64,000 bases of DNA from Agrobacterium vitis. Lineage in GTDB: Bacteria > Pseudomonadota > Alphaproteobacteria > Rhizobiales > Rhizobiaceae. The notes beneath the pieces were generated by a model that did not search any database, was not told the DNA's origin, and saw nothing but the letters and a program-made list of their open reading frames with translations. Below, piece by piece: positions 1 through 8,821 of the stretch. Made by a program: the position numbers and the translations under genes. The stretch spans positions 1,849,001 to 1,913,000 of the forward strand of contig NZ_CP146242.1 of NCBI RefSeq assembly GCF_037039395.1, written 5' to 3'. How positions within the stretch are numbered: the stretch's first letter is position 1; each line of letters starts with the position of its first letter.

Positions 1-255
1 GCCCCAGGCGGTTTTTTCCTGCGGAATGCCAGCCTTCATGGCGGCCTGGCGGGCGGGGTTCTGGCCCTGGCCGGCGGTCAGGATCTGGCCGAGGATCACT
101 TCGTCGACTTCGGCGGCCTCGATGCCTGCGCGTTCCAGTACGGCCTTGATCGCGGTCGCACCCAGGTCATGCGCGGCAACGTTGGCAAATGCCCCGTTGA
201 AAGAGCCAACTGCCGTTCGAGCCGCGCTGGCAATGACGATGGAAGGCGTAGACAT
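1..255 (-). CDS. phaA: Acetyl-CoA acetyltransferase (beta-ketothiolase), N-terminal part
   Basis: Partial gene running off the left edge; 85 N-terminal codons are present. Translation starts [19 protein letters not shown] and continues through [20 protein letters not shown], the classic thiolase N-terminus; the catalytic cysteine that follows this motif in the family lies outside the window. The enzyme condenses two acetyl-CoA to acetoacetyl-CoA, the first step toward polyhydroxybutyrate. The ATG at 253-255 is preceded by GGAG. It is transcribed away from phaR, which fits PHB metabolism. A catabolic atoB-type thiolase cannot be excluded from this fragment. Confidence 0.9.
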   Translation of the reverse strand, partial: MSTPSIVIASAARTAVGSFNGAFANVAAHDLGATAIKAVLERAGIEAAEVDEVILGQILTAGQGQNPARQAAMKAGIPQEKTAWG

Positions 256-494
256 GGGTATCTCCTCGATAGTGTTCTTTGCTGCGGCTGAGACTGTCAA
301 AGCTTCCCCGAGAAGTCAAACTCAAAGCATTGGGAAATTTCAGTCTTTGGTTGCATTTTAGCGGATGGCTATCGCTGCTTTCGATAGCGCAATCCCGCGA
401 CGCACAAAGAGATTGTCACGCCCGTCGATTTGCGATTACACTTCTCTTTCAGGGAAGAGCAATAATAACGACATAAGCCGGGTTAGGAGACACA

Positions 495-1070
495 ATGGCC
501 AAGACCGATGGCGAAATCATCATTAAGAAATATGCCAATCGCCGCCTCTACAACACGGGGACCAGTACCTATGTGACGCTGGAAGATCTGGCCAAGATGG
601 TAAAAAAGGGCGAGGAGTTCACCGTGCAGGATGCAAAATCCGGCGAGGATATTACCCATTCCGTCCTGACCCAGATTATTTTCGAGCAGGAAGCCAAGAC
701 CACCAATACGTTGCTGCCGATTTCCTTCCTGCGCCAGTTGATCAGCTATTATGGCGATCAGATGCAGATGGTGGTGCCAAGCTTTCTCGAACATTCGATG
801 AAAGCCTTTACCGAGCAGCAATCCCAGATGCGCGACCAGATGACCCGGGCTTTCGGTGAGACACCGCTTGCCAAGAATTTACAGGCACCGATCCAACTGA
901 TGGAGGAGCAGGTCAAGCGCAATACCGAGATGTTCCACCAGGCCATGCAGATGTTTTCGCCCTTCATGACGCCGACGCCAGCACGCGAGGCGAAGCGGCC
1001 GGAAACCAAGGATATCGATGATCTGAAAGAGCAGTTGCGCAATCTGCAAACCAAGCTCGACAAGCTCTGA
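495..1070 (+). CDS. phaR: Polyhydroxyalkanoate synthesis repressor PhaR
   Basis: 191 residues. The N-terminus (IIIKKYANRRLYNTGTSTYV, then LEDLA) is the PHB/PHA accumulation regulator DNA-binding domain, roughly residues 8-70; it is followed by the second PHB accumulation domain and a hydrophilic, probably coiled C-terminal tail (DDLKEQLRNLQTKLDKL). Family members repress phasin and PHB genes and sense PHB granules. The start has AGGAGA a few bases upstream (about 485-490). It is divergent from the thiolase gene; the about 240-bp region between them (256-494) must carry both promoters, but I could not pick a clear operator. Confidence 0.95.
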   Translation: MAKTDGEIIIKKYANRRLYNTGTSTYVTLEDLAKMVKKGEEFTVQDAKSGEDITHSVLTQIIFEQEAKTTNTLLPISFLRQLISYYGDQMQMVVPSFLEHSMKAFTEQQSQMRDQMTRAFGETPLAKNLQAPIQLMEEQVKRNTEMFHQAMQMFSPFMTPTPAREAKRPETKDIDDLKEQLRNLQTKLDKL

Positions 1071-1180
1071 CAACTGGTGCCGCAACGGCGTTGTGCAGGG
1101 GTGTTCTCCTGCACCGTGCGGTTTGTTAAATGCACAAAGCTCACTGCAAGCAGGCGGTCTTCATCAAAAAATGGCAAAGA

Positions 1181-1206
1181 AAAAGGCCGGAAAAACCGGC
1201 CTTTTT
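1181..1206. terminator. Bidirectional intrinsic terminator between phaR and rpmF
   Basis: Perfect inverted repeat AAAAGGCCGG / CCGGCCTTTT with a short A-rich loop, A-tract on the left and T-tract on the right. It lies between the convergent phaR (+) and rpmF (-) and can serve both strands. Confidence 0.88.
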
Positions 1207-1229
1207 AATATATTCAGGTAGAAAAACGC

Positions 1230-1415
1230 TTATGCGCTTTCCTTCGGCGTCAGAACCTGACGGCCGCGATACATACCGGTCTTCAGATCGATATGGTGCG
1301 GACGGCGCAGTTCGCCGGAATTCTTGTCTTCGACATAGGTCGGAGCCTTCAGACCGTCGGCAGAACGGCGCATACCGCGCTTGGACGGGCTTGTTTTTCT
1401 TTTTGGTACAGCCAT
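1230..1415 (-). CDS. rpmF: 50S ribosomal protein bL32
   Basis: 61 residues starting [20 protein letters not shown], the canonical bL32 start, and containing the conserved [19 protein letters not shown] region; alphaproteobacterial bL32 normally lacks the zinc cysteines, as here. The ATG at 1413-1415 is chosen over an upstream in-frame start because MAVPK is the universal N-terminus and GTGGAGT lies just upstream. It is a component of the large ribosomal subunit near the peptidyl-transferase exit side. Confidence 0.97.
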   Translation of the reverse strand: MAVPKRKTSPSKRGMRRSADGLKAPTYVEDKNSGELRRPHHIDLKTGMYRGRQVLTPKESA

Positions 1416-1613
1416 TTTAATTACTCCACGTGACGGTCGAAAACCGATGAACCGGCCCTTTTGGAGCCGCACGATCACTCATCCGATCTTCGAATTTGGC
1501 GGCCTTATACATGCCGCCCAGGGGTTTGACCAGTCCCCGGCGGGATTTTTTTGTCATCGTGCGGTCGCAAAACACCGGTGCTGCCCGGCCTTTGCAGGCA
1601 TCGGGCAATCCGT

Positions 1614-2273
1614 TCAGGCCTCGTCTTCCGGCACGATCCAGGGTTCGGCCAGGGCAGCATCGCGCCACTTAATCCAGGCGGGATGGGCCTGCATGCGATC
1701 CATATAGGCAAGACTAACCGGATCAGAGGTCAGTTGATAGGCCGAAAAACGGTTGACCACAGGTGCATACATGGCATCCGCAGCGCTAAAGGCGCCAAAC
1801 AGGAAAGGACCGCCGGAACGGGCCAATTGCTCGCGCCAGATGGTTTCGATGCGGGAGACATCCGCCATCACCGCTGCCTGTGTCTCAGGACTGAAAGAAA
1901 GCGTCTGTGGCGAGCGGCGGAAATTCATCGGGCATGCATTGCGCATCGCCCTGAAACCGGCCAGCATTTCGAGCGAAATGGCTCGGGCCACGGCCCTGTC
2001 CGGGGAGGCCGATGGCCAGATGTCGGCATCGGGGAAAAGCTCGGCGGCATATTCGATAATGGCCAGCGATTCCCAGACCTTCACGTCACCATGCACGAGG
2101 ACAGGCACCTGGCCGGTCGGGGATATGGCCTTGATGCCGGGATTGCCGGCTGGAAAGTCGAAGCGGATCAGCACCTCTTTGAAGTCGATCCCGGCTGCGG
2201 TCAGAGCAATCCAGGGCCGGAACGACCAGGAGGAATAATTCTTATTGGCAATATAAAGGGTTAGGTCCGTCAT
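1614..2273 (-). CDS. Glutathione S-transferase family protein
   Basis: 219 residues. The N-terminal thioredoxin-like domain (about 1-80) starts TLYIANKNYSSWSFRPWIAL with the cis-Pro signature SPTGQVPVLVHGD and the glutathione-gamma-glutamyl contact ESLAIIEY. The alpha-helical C-terminal domain (about 90-215) includes FGAFSAADAMYAPVV with the conserved N-capping Asp region. It is likely cytosolic and acts on electrophiles; the substrate is unknown. The context near mtgA and rpmF is conserved-looking but does not indicate a role. Confidence 0.9.
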   Translation of the reverse strand: MTDLTLYIANKNYSSWSFRPWIALTAAGIDFKEVLIRFDFPAGNPGIKAISPTGQVPVLVHGDVKVWESLAIIEYAAELFPDADIWPSASPDRAVARAISLEMLAGFRAMRNACPMNFRRSPQTLSFSPETQAAVMADVSRIETIWREQLARSGGPFLFGAFSAADAMYAPVVNRFSAYQLTSDPVSLAYMDRMQAHPAWIKWRDAALAEPWIVPEDEA

Positions 2274-2346
2274 CGGTTTTTTTTCCTGAAATGTCCGGCA
2301 ATCCTAACCGGCAGATACAGCTCAAAGCCAATGCCAAGTTTTGACA

Positions 2347-3126
2347 TCACTTATCAATGCAGCTGATATATGGATCGGCGCCCCGGGCGCGGCGCTCCAC
2401 CATGGCAGCAAGCCGTCGCAGACCGGGCCCAGGCTTGCCGGCATTGCGATCGATGGGATTTGGCAGGGAGACGGCGAGCAGGGCGGCTTGACGGGCTGAA
2501 AGCCGGGCGGCGGGGATTTTGAAATGATGGAGTGCGGCCGCCTCGGCGCCGTAAATGCCCGGCCCCCATTCGGCGATATTGAGGTAAATCTCCATCGTTC
2601 GGCGTTTCGACCAGATTTTGTCTGCGGTCAGTGCAAGGGGAATTTCCATGCCCTTGCGGATGAACGACCGGCTGTTCCACAAAAACAGGTTCTTCACCGT
2701 TTGCATGGTGATGGTGCTGGCGCCGCGGGTTTCCTCGCCGTCCAGCGCATCGTCGATCACTGAGCGCATCTGCACCCAGTCGACGCCGCTATGGTTACAG
2801 AATTGCCCGTCTTCCGACATCATCACAGCGCGGATCAGGTTGGGCGATATGCGCTCCAGCGGCACCCATTGCCGGTCATAGCCACGAAACAGAAGGAGAT
2901 CGGCCAGCATCAAGGTGGACGGCGGGTGAATGAAGGGCAGCAGATAGAGCGCCATCAGCGCGAAAGGCAAAAGGGCAAGAGCAAGCAGTGCCTTGGCTAT
3001 TCGATGCAGCACCAGCCGCCGGTCTCCTTTTTCGCCCTCCTGGTCGAGGTGCTCGTCTTGTCCGGGCACGGTCGCGTCCAGAGGGTCGATAGCATCAGGT
3101 GCGTTGTCCGTCGTCAATCCTGTCAC
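2347..3126 (-). CDS. mtgA: Monofunctional biosynthetic peptidoglycan transglycosylase
   Basis: Glycosyltransferase family 51 protein. It has one N-terminal membrane anchor ([18 protein letters not shown]) followed by the GT51 domain with the motifs [15 protein letters not shown] (catalytic Glu in SEDGQF), [26 protein letters not shown] and [20 protein letters not shown]. It polymerises lipid II into glycan strands at the cytoplasmic membrane. The start is uncertain: no ATG precedes the anchor, and the frame is open back to a TTG at 3234. I place a GTG at 3124-3126 because about 35 residues before the anchor are usual. It is divergent from ispA. Confidence 0.9.
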   Translation of the reverse strand: MTGLTTDNAPDAIDPLDATVPGQDEHLDQEGEKGDRRLVLHRIAKALLALALLPFALMALYLLPFIHPPSTLMLADLLLFRGYDRQWVPLERISPNLIRAVMMSEDGQFCNHSGVDWVQMRSVIDDALDGEETRGASTITMQTVKNLFLWNSRSFIRKGMEIPLALTADKIWSKRRTMEIYLNIAEWGPGIYGAEAAALHHFKIPAARLSARQAALLAVSLPNPIDRNAGKPGPGLRRLAAMVERRARGADPYISCIDK

Positions 3127-3301
3127 CTGCCCCGACGCCTGCTTGATTTGCGCATTTGTTTTCTTAGCCGTGAATAAGGCTAAGCGCCAGACCAAGGCAC
3201 TTTGGCGGGCCGATACCCCACAGATAGTCCCCAATACTCATTGTATCTTGCACCTTCCGGGGGCGCATGGCAAAGAGCAGCCGGCAAACCTGAGGCATGC
3301 G

Positions 3302-4198
3302 ATGTTTGACGATCATCTCCGCGATACAGCCACGCGCGTCCAGGCGCTGCTGACCGAGCTTTTGCAGCCCGAGCCGCTATCGGATGAAATCGCCAGGCCC
3401 GGTCAATTGCTGGCGGCAATGCGCCACGCCGTGTTAAACGGCGGCAAGCGGCTGCGGCCATTTCTGGTGGTGGAAAGCGCCCGGCTGTTTCGCGGCCAGG
3501 ACGATGCCGCCCTGCGGGTTGGCGCTGCGCTGGAATGCCTGCATTGCTACTCTCTCGTGCATGACGACTTGCCCGCCATGGATGATGACGATCTGCGCCG
3601 TGGCCAGCCAACCGTGCATATCGCCTTTGACGAGGCGACGGCCATTCTGGCCGGTGACAGTCTGCTGACCTTTGCCTTTGAGATCATTGCCGCGCCACAA
3701 ACCACGCTGCCCGACGCTGCCAAGACCGCGCTGGTTCTGGCGCTGGCGCGGGCCGCCGGGCTTGGCGGCATGGCCGGCGGGCAGGCGCTGGATCTGGCTG
3801 CGGAGAAACACGCTCCTGATGAGGCTGGCATCGTGACATTGCAGGCGATGAAAACCGGCGCACTGTTGCGCTTTGCCTGCGAGGCTGGACCAGTGATTGC
3901 CGGGGCATCCCAGGAGGACCGGCAGCGGCTGCGCCAATTCGGCGAGTTGATCGGCCGGGCCTTCCAGCTTGCCGACGATCTCCTCGATTTGACGGCTGAT
4001 GCGGCGACCATGGGCAAGGCGACGGGCAAGGATGCCGGGCGCGGCAAGGGGACATTGGTCGGCCTGAAGGGCCAGACCTGGGCGGAAGCCGAGCTGGACC
4101 GGCTGGTCGATCAGGCGGTCGGCTTGCTGGCTCCCTACGGCGAGCGTGCCGCCGTGTTGATGGCCGCCGCCCGTTTTGTCGCCAACCGCAAGAATTGA
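3302..4198 (+). CDS. ispA: Farnesyl diphosphate synthase / polyprenyl synthetase
   Basis: 298 residues of the trans-isoprenyl diphosphate synthase family. The first aspartate-rich motif is visible as DDLPAMDDDDLRRG, the second as DDLLDLTAD, with GGKRLRPFLV near residue 45 binding the IPP diphosphate. The enzyme joins DMAPP/GPP with IPP to give farnesyl diphosphate for undecaprenyl and quinone synthesis. The frame is open much further upstream, but MFDDHLRDTATRV is the usual start for this family. It lies close to ispG, another isoprenoid gene. Confidence 0.93.
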   Translation: MFDDHLRDTATRVQALLTELLQPEPLSDEIARPGQLLAAMRHAVLNGGKRLRPFLVVESARLFRGQDDAALRVGAALECLHCYSLVHDDLPAMDDDDLRRGQPTVHIAFDEATAILAGDSLLTFAFEIIAAPQTTLPDAAKTALVLALARAAGLGGMAGGQALDLAAEKHAPDEAGIVTLQAMKTGALLRFACEAGPVIAGASQEDRQRLRQFGELIGRAFQLADDLLDLTADAATMGKATGKDAGRGKGTLVGLKGQTWAEAELDRLVDQAVGLLAPYGERAAVLMAAARFVANRKN

Positions 4199-4286
4199 AT
4201 TGCCACTGTGACAGGTTTTCGGGTGCGGAGTCTGGTTTGATGTTTTAGGGCTCAGTGGCCGTTATTCTCTTCCGAAAGCGCCCGTC

Positions 4287-4925
4287 ATGATTGCCGATCA
4301 TTTTGCGCAGTTTTTCTCCGCCTATCTCGTCTATCTGGTGGCGGTAATCAGCCCCGGTCCGGCGAATATGGCGATTATTTCGACGGCCATATCGCAAGGG
4401 CGCAGGGCGGGTCTGGTGATTGCCCTTGGCATATTTGCAGGTTCTTTTACCTGGGCCATGGCGGCGTCATTCGGCCTTGCCGCCTTGCTGCATCATTATG
4501 GCCAGGCCCTCATTCTGCTGAAAATCGCAGGCGGGCTTTATCTTTTGTATCTCGCCATCAAGGCGGGACTGTCTGCCTTGCGAAAACAACAGGCCGCCGG
4601 GGAGCAGGTCGGTGCGGATAAGCGGGACCGTTATGGTTCGATCTTTCTGCGCGGCTATCTCATCCACTTGACCAATCCGAAAGCGATTTTCGGCTGGCTG
4701 GCGATTATTTCGCTGGGCGTGCCAGTGGATGCCTCACTGGGCTCCGTGGTGCTCGTGGTCGGTGGATGTCTGGCGACCGGGTTTTCAGTCTTCTGCGGCT
4801 ATGCGCTGGTGTTTTCGACCGCCCGGGCCGTGCATGTCTATAGGGCCAGCCGGCGCTATGTGGACGGGGTTCTTGCGCTTCTGTTCGGCGCGGCGGGCGT
4901 TAAAATGCTGACGACGAGCTTGTGA
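4287..4925 (+). CDS. LysE/RhtB family amino-acid exporter
   Basis: 212 residues with about six hydrophobic segments. The N-terminal signature VAVISPGPANMAIISTAISQGRRAG is typical of LysE/RhtB translocators, and a second half-motif LIHLTNPKAIFGWLAIISLG is present. Family members export amino acids or homoserine lactone-like compounds across the inner membrane; the substrate cannot be told. It is followed at once by a strong terminator, so it is probably transcribed alone. Confidence 0.9.
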   Translation: MIADHFAQFFSAYLVYLVAVISPGPANMAIISTAISQGRRAGLVIALGIFAGSFTWAMAASFGLAALLHHYGQALILLKIAGGLYLLYLAIKAGLSALRKQQAAGEQVGADKRDRYGSIFLRGYLIHLTNPKAIFGWLAIISLGVPVDASLGSVVLVVGGCLATGFSVFCGYALVFSTARAVHVYRASRRYVDGVLALLFGAAGVKMLTTSL

Positions 4926-4956
4926 TAGGGCAGCTTGTGATAGGCCAGCTTATAAC

Positions 4957-4987
4957 AAGAAAGCCGCCTTTCGGCGGCTTTCTTTGT
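4957..4987. terminator. Intrinsic terminator after the LysE-type gene
   Basis: Perfect 12-bp inverted repeat AAGAAAGCCGCC / GGCGGCTTTCTT with a TTTC loop and T-rich 3' side. It separates the + strand exporter from the - strand OmpA-like gene and could end both transcripts. Just upstream, a short direct repeat (GGGCAGCTTGTGATAGG / GGCCAGCTTATAAC-like) follows the stop codon. Confidence 0.9.
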
Positions 4988-5016
4988 CTTTGAATGGACT
5001 GCGGCCTGGGCTGCGA

Positions 5017-5682
5017 TCAATTGTCCTTGAGCGGCGAAATCGCCACTTCGACGCGTCGGTTCTGAGCGCGGCCTTGTGGCGTGGCATTGGTGGCAATCGG
5101 CTGGCTGGGGCCAAAGCCCATGGCCGACATGCGGCGCGGATCGACGCCCTGCGAGCCGAGATAGTTCAGCACCGATTCGGCGCGGCGCTGCGACAGATCC
5201 TGGTTATGCTGCAAGCCGCCGGTCGAGTCGGTATGGCCGTTGACGTCGACCAGGGTGCGGTTGAACTTCTTCAGCACGATGGCGACCGAGTTCAGCGTCG
5301 GGTAGAACGGCGGCAACACCTGGTCTTGATCGGTCGGGAAGGTGATGTTGGACGGCATGTTGAGGATGATCCGGTCGCCCTGGCGGGTGACGGACACGCC
5401 GGTGCCTTGAAGCTGGGCGCGCAGTTCGGCTTCCTGATTGTCCATGTAGCTGCCGATGGCGCCGCCTGCCAGCGCACCGATGCCAGCGCCGATCAGGGCG
5501 GCATTGCGCTTGCCATGACCACCGCCGCCGACCGCCAGGCCGCCAAGCGCGCCGAGGCCCGCGCCAATCATCGCGCCACCGGCGGTGTTCGACATTTTCT
5601 GTTCACCAGTATAGGGATCGGTGGTGGTGCAGGCACTCAGATAGGTGGCAGTCAGGGCAAGAAGGACGAATTTCTTCAGCAT
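5017..5682 (-). CDS. OmpA-family lipoprotein with glycine-zipper segment
   Basis: 221 residues. A lipoprotein signal (MLKKFVLLALTATYLSAC, lipobox LSAC) gives an acylated Cys18. Residues about 35-90 are a glycine-zipper region (GGAMIGAGLGALGGLAVGGG, then LIGAGIGALAGGAIGSY). The C-terminal half is an OmpA-like peptidoglycan-binding domain with the motifs NGHTDSTGG, LSQRRAESVLNYL and QGRAQNRRVEVAI. It is probably an outer-membrane-anchored, murein-binding protein of the YiaD type. The start at 5682 is set by the signal peptide and an upstream GGAG. Confidence 0.92.
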   Translation of the reverse strand: MLKKFVLLALTATYLSACTTTDPYTGEQKMSNTAGGAMIGAGLGALGGLAVGGGGHGKRNAALIGAGIGALAGGAIGSYMDNQEAELRAQLQGTGVSVTRQGDRIILNMPSNITFPTDQDQVLPPFYPTLNSVAIVLKKFNRTLVDVNGHTDSTGGLQHNQDLSQRRAESVLNYLGSQGVDPRRMSAMGFGPSQPIATNATPQGRAQNRRVEVAISPLKDN

Positions 5683-5788
5683 CGGGATAGGACTCCGTAG
5701 GTTCATTTCATCCTGAACAGAGCAATTGCGGCAATATGAAGAAGACATACCACCTGCCACAGAACTGCTTGCTGACAGAACGGGTTTC

Positions 5789-7060
5789 TTACTCCGCCGC
5801 CGACCGCTGACCGTAGCGTTTTTCGATATAGTCGATCACCAGGGCCTCGAAATCCTCGGCGATTTTCGGACCACGCAAGGTCAATGCCTTCTCACCGTCG
5901 ATAAAGACCGGTGCCGCCGGGTTTTCGCCGGTGCCGGGCAGGGAAATGCCGATATCGGCATGCTTGCTTTCCCCCGGGCCATTGACGATGCAGCCCATGA
6001 CCGCGACATTCAGGCCTTCCACACCAGGATATTTTTCCCGCCAGACCGGCATGTTCTTGCGAATATCGCTCTGGATCTTCTGCGCCAACTCCTGGAACAC
6101 CGTAGATGTGGTGCGCCCGCAGCCCGGACAGGCAGCAACCACGGGGATGAACTGGCGAAAACCCATGACCTGCAACAGTTCCTGCGCCACCTGCACTTCG
6201 CGGGTTCGGTCGCCGTTCGGCTCCGGCGTCAGCGAAACGCGGATGGTGTCGCCAATGCCCTGTTGCAGCACATAACCCATGGCCGCCGACGATGCGACAA
6301 TGCCTTTCGAGCCCATGCCTGCTTCCGTCAGGCCCAGATGCAGCGCATGGTCGGAGCGCGAGGCCAGCATGGAATAGACGGCAATCAGATCCTGAACCTG
6401 GCTGACTTTGGCCGACAGGATGATGCGGTTGCGCGAAAGGCCGATCTCTTCGGCCAGTTCGGCAGACAGAAGGGCGGATTGGCAGATCGCTTCACGGGTC
6501 ACCTGCCGGGCCGATAGTGGAAAGCCCTTGGCCTGATTCTCGTCCATCAACTGGGTCAGAAGTTCCTGGTCGAGCGAGCCCCAGTTGACGCCGATGCGGA
6601 CCGGCTTGTCATAGCGGATGGCCATTTCGACGATATCGGCGAATTGCTTGTCCTTCTTGTCCTTGAAGCCGACATTGCCCGGATTGATCCGGTATTTGGC
6701 CAGCGCTTCGGCACAATCAGGATGATCGGCCAGAAGCTTGTGGCCGATATAATGGAAGTCACCGACAAGCGGCACGTCGAGGCCGAGCCGCTCCAGACGG
6801 TCGCGGATTTTCGGCACGGCAGCCGCACTCTCGTCGCGGTCGACGGTGATGCGGACGATTTCCGATCCGGCTTTATGCAGGGCTGCAACCTGCGCCACCG
6901 TGCCGTCGATATCGGCTGTGTCCGTATTGGTCATCGACTGGACGACGACAGGCGCGCCGCCGCCGACAATGACGCCGCCGACATCGACGGCCACGGATGC
7001 GCGGCGTGGTTTCGGGTCAAAATCGTCGGCTGGGTTTTCGGCTGGCGCCATGGTTGTCAT
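5789..7060 (-). CDS. ispG: 4-hydroxy-3-methylbut-2-enyl diphosphate synthase
   Basis: 423 residues, normal length for IspG (GcpE). The N-terminal TIM barrel begins around [20 protein letters not shown]; the C-terminal [4Fe-4S] domain shows CPGCGRT and [14 protein letters not shown], supplying the cluster cysteines and the catalytic Glu. It converts MEcPP to HMBPP in the MEP isoprenoid pathway. It shares the neighbourhood with ispA. Confidence 0.97.
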   Translation of the reverse strand: MTTMAPAENPADDFDPKPRRASVAVDVGGVIVGGGAPVVVQSMTNTDTADIDGTVAQVAALHKAGSEIVRITVDRDESAAAVPKIRDRLERLGLDVPLVGDFHYIGHKLLADHPDCAEALAKYRINPGNVGFKDKKDKQFADIVEMAIRYDKPVRIGVNWGSLDQELLTQLMDENQAKGFPLSARQVTREAICQSALLSAELAEEIGLSRNRIILSAKVSQVQDLIAVYSMLASRSDHALHLGLTEAGMGSKGIVASSAAMGYVLQQGIGDTIRVSLTPEPNGDRTREVQVAQELLQVMGFRQFIPVVAACPGCGRTTSTVFQELAQKIQSDIRKNMPVWREKYPGVEGLNVAVMGCIVNGPGESKHADIGISLPGTGENPAAPVFIDGEKALTLRGPKIAEDFEALVIDYIEKRYGQRSAAE

Positions 7061-7138
7061 CCCGATCTTGCGGATAATTCGCTTTCAGGTGGATCAATCA
7101 TGGTCGCTTGTCAACATCGTGACAGCGGCGCGTGTCGA

Positions 7139-8293
7139 TCAAACTTTGGGCCGGTCGGCATGTCGGGCAAGGCCGGAGAACAGCAGGGCAACCAGGATGA
7201 GCACCGGAAGCACGCGAAACACCAACGCCAGCGACGTATGTTCGGCGACAAAACCGATCAGCGATGGCGCCACCAGAATACCCGAATAGCCCATGGCGCT
7301 GACCACCGACAGACCGACGCCCGGCGCCATGCCAGGCAGGTTGCCGGCTGCAGAAAAGGCGATGGGCACCAGGTTGGAAATGCCGATACCCATGATGGCA
7401 AAGCCGATGACGGCGGTCCATGGATCGGCGGCAAAGCCGGAAATGGCCGTGCCGATCATGGCGATCAGGGCGCAAATCCGCATGGTTGTCACCGCTCCCA
7501 GCCTGTCGCGGACGATGTCGCCGGCAAAGCGCATGATCGCCATGGTCAAGGAGAAGCCGGCATAGGCATAGCTTGAGGTGGCAATGGAGCCGCCCAGTTC
7601 ATTGCGCAGATAAAAGGCGCCCCAATCAAGCACCGCGCCTTCCGGGATCATGCAAAACAGTGCGACGAGGCCGAGAAGCCAGGGCAGCGGCGTCATCGGC
7701 AGACGCGCCTTGTGATGTTCGGCATCGGGATGGGGCGGGTCGCGAAGGGTGATCGGCCAGGCGACAAACAGCATCACGGCAGCAATGACAGTTGCAACAA
7801 GGCTATGCACCGTCGATCCGGCCATAGCCAGCAGCGGCCCACCTATGCTGGCGCCAATCAGGCCACCGAGGCTCCAGAAGGCATGGCAGGACGACATGAT
7901 CGAGCGTCCCATCTGCCTTTCTGTCTCAACCGCATTGGCATTCATCGCCACATCCATGGCACCCATGAAGCCGCCAAACAGGAAAATCGCCATGGCCGCC
8001 AGGGGAACGTTGGGGGCAAGTGTCAACAGCAGCAGGGTCGGCAGGAAAATCAGCGCGCAGCCCAGCGTCACCCGGCGCGAGCCGAAGCGGGCGATCTGGG
8101 CGCCAGCCACCGGCATGCAGGCGAGCGAGCCAAGCCCCAGAACGAGGATCATCAGACCGAGCTGTGCTTCGCTCAGGTCGAGATTGCGGGCAAATTCAGG
8201 AACTTTGGGCGCCCATGAGCCGATGATGAACCCGTTCATCAGGAACAATAGTGAAACGGCCAGGCGTTCCCTGGTGAAAAATCTCTGCTTCAT
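7139..8293 (-). CDS. MFS transporter
   Basis: 384 residues from MKQRFFTRERLAV, with about twelve hydrophobic segments. The first segment is LAVSLLFLMNGFIIGSWAPKVPEF; the loop after TM2 carries GAQIARFGSRRVTLG, a relaxed motif A. The pattern (W-A-P-K-V-P near TM1, MDVAMNANAVETERQMGR after TM4) matches the YbjJ-like group of the major facilitator family. Substrate unknown. The start at 8293 is preferred over longer forms because a GGAGG-type site lies upstream and the hydrophobic core begins directly after. Confidence 0.88.
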   Translation of the reverse strand: MKQRFFTRERLAVSLLFLMNGFIIGSWAPKVPEFARNLDLSEAQLGLMILVLGLGSLACMPVAGAQIARFGSRRVTLGCALIFLPTLLLLTLAPNVPLAAMAIFLFGGFMGAMDVAMNANAVETERQMGRSIMSSCHAFWSLGGLIGASIGGPLLAMAGSTVHSLVATVIAAVMLFVAWPITLRDPPHPDAEHHKARLPMTPLPWLLGLVALFCMIPEGAVLDWGAFYLRNELGGSIATSSYAYAGFSLTMAIMRFAGDIVRDRLGAVTTMRICALIAMIGTAISGFAADPWTAVIGFAIMGIGISNLVPIAFSAAGNLPGMAPGVGLSVVSAMGYSGILVAPSLIGFVAEHTSLALVFRVLPVLILVALLFSGLARHADRPKV

Positions 8294-8821
8294 GTCTGCA
8301 ATCCTCCGCGTGTCCGGAAATTCCATTAAATCGATTAGATTTGCAAGCGCCGACCGGGTTTGCGCTGTCACGAATCGTATCTTACTGTTGGTAATGTTTG
8401 TTCAGGTGGGTGTTGATAAGGGTGTCGCCACTTCGCGACTTCCTCTGTGTCCGTCTAAAACCGGCGTCATTTTTGTCAGAAAACGACGAAATCCTCGATG
8501 ACGGCTAGGTTTGAATTGAATCGGATAACCTACTCATTTTAAGGGGAAATTTTGAGCCTGTCTGTTTGTTTCCGCTTCCATATCCGGCAGGATCCAAGTG
8601 GTTTTCAGGGCGAGTTTTCCTCTGGTTGCCACCTCTCATCAGGCTGGAAAAATCGTTCTACGCCATAAGTTTCCGGCGTTTTTCTTTCATGAGGCGGATG
8701 CCTGCCTATGTGAATCCTGATTGACGCCCCTATGTCGGTTCTCTAAGTGAAGGATAATTATATCTGAGGACATCTGAAAGGCTATCAGACCTCGTTAAAC
8801 TGTTGAGATCCGTAAGAATAG
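8294..8821. other. Intergenic region upstream of rkpA
   Basis: About 530 bp with no credible gene. It separates the - strand MFS gene from rkpA and must hold the rkpA promoter. TTGACG at 8721-8726 could be a -35 box, but the matching -10 (TAAGTG at the expected spacing) is weak. The bases just before the rkpA ATG lack a strong Shine-Dalgarno sequence. No tandem repeat, tRNA or clear terminator is seen. It is more AT-rich than the flanking genes. Confidence 0.5.

Noticed and set aside
1417..1556. Possible 46-residue basic peptide (MTKKSRRGLVKPLGG...) just before rpmF on the - strand
   Set aside because: No ribosome-binding site and no family; its end coincides with the rpmF ribosome site. Left out as unproven.
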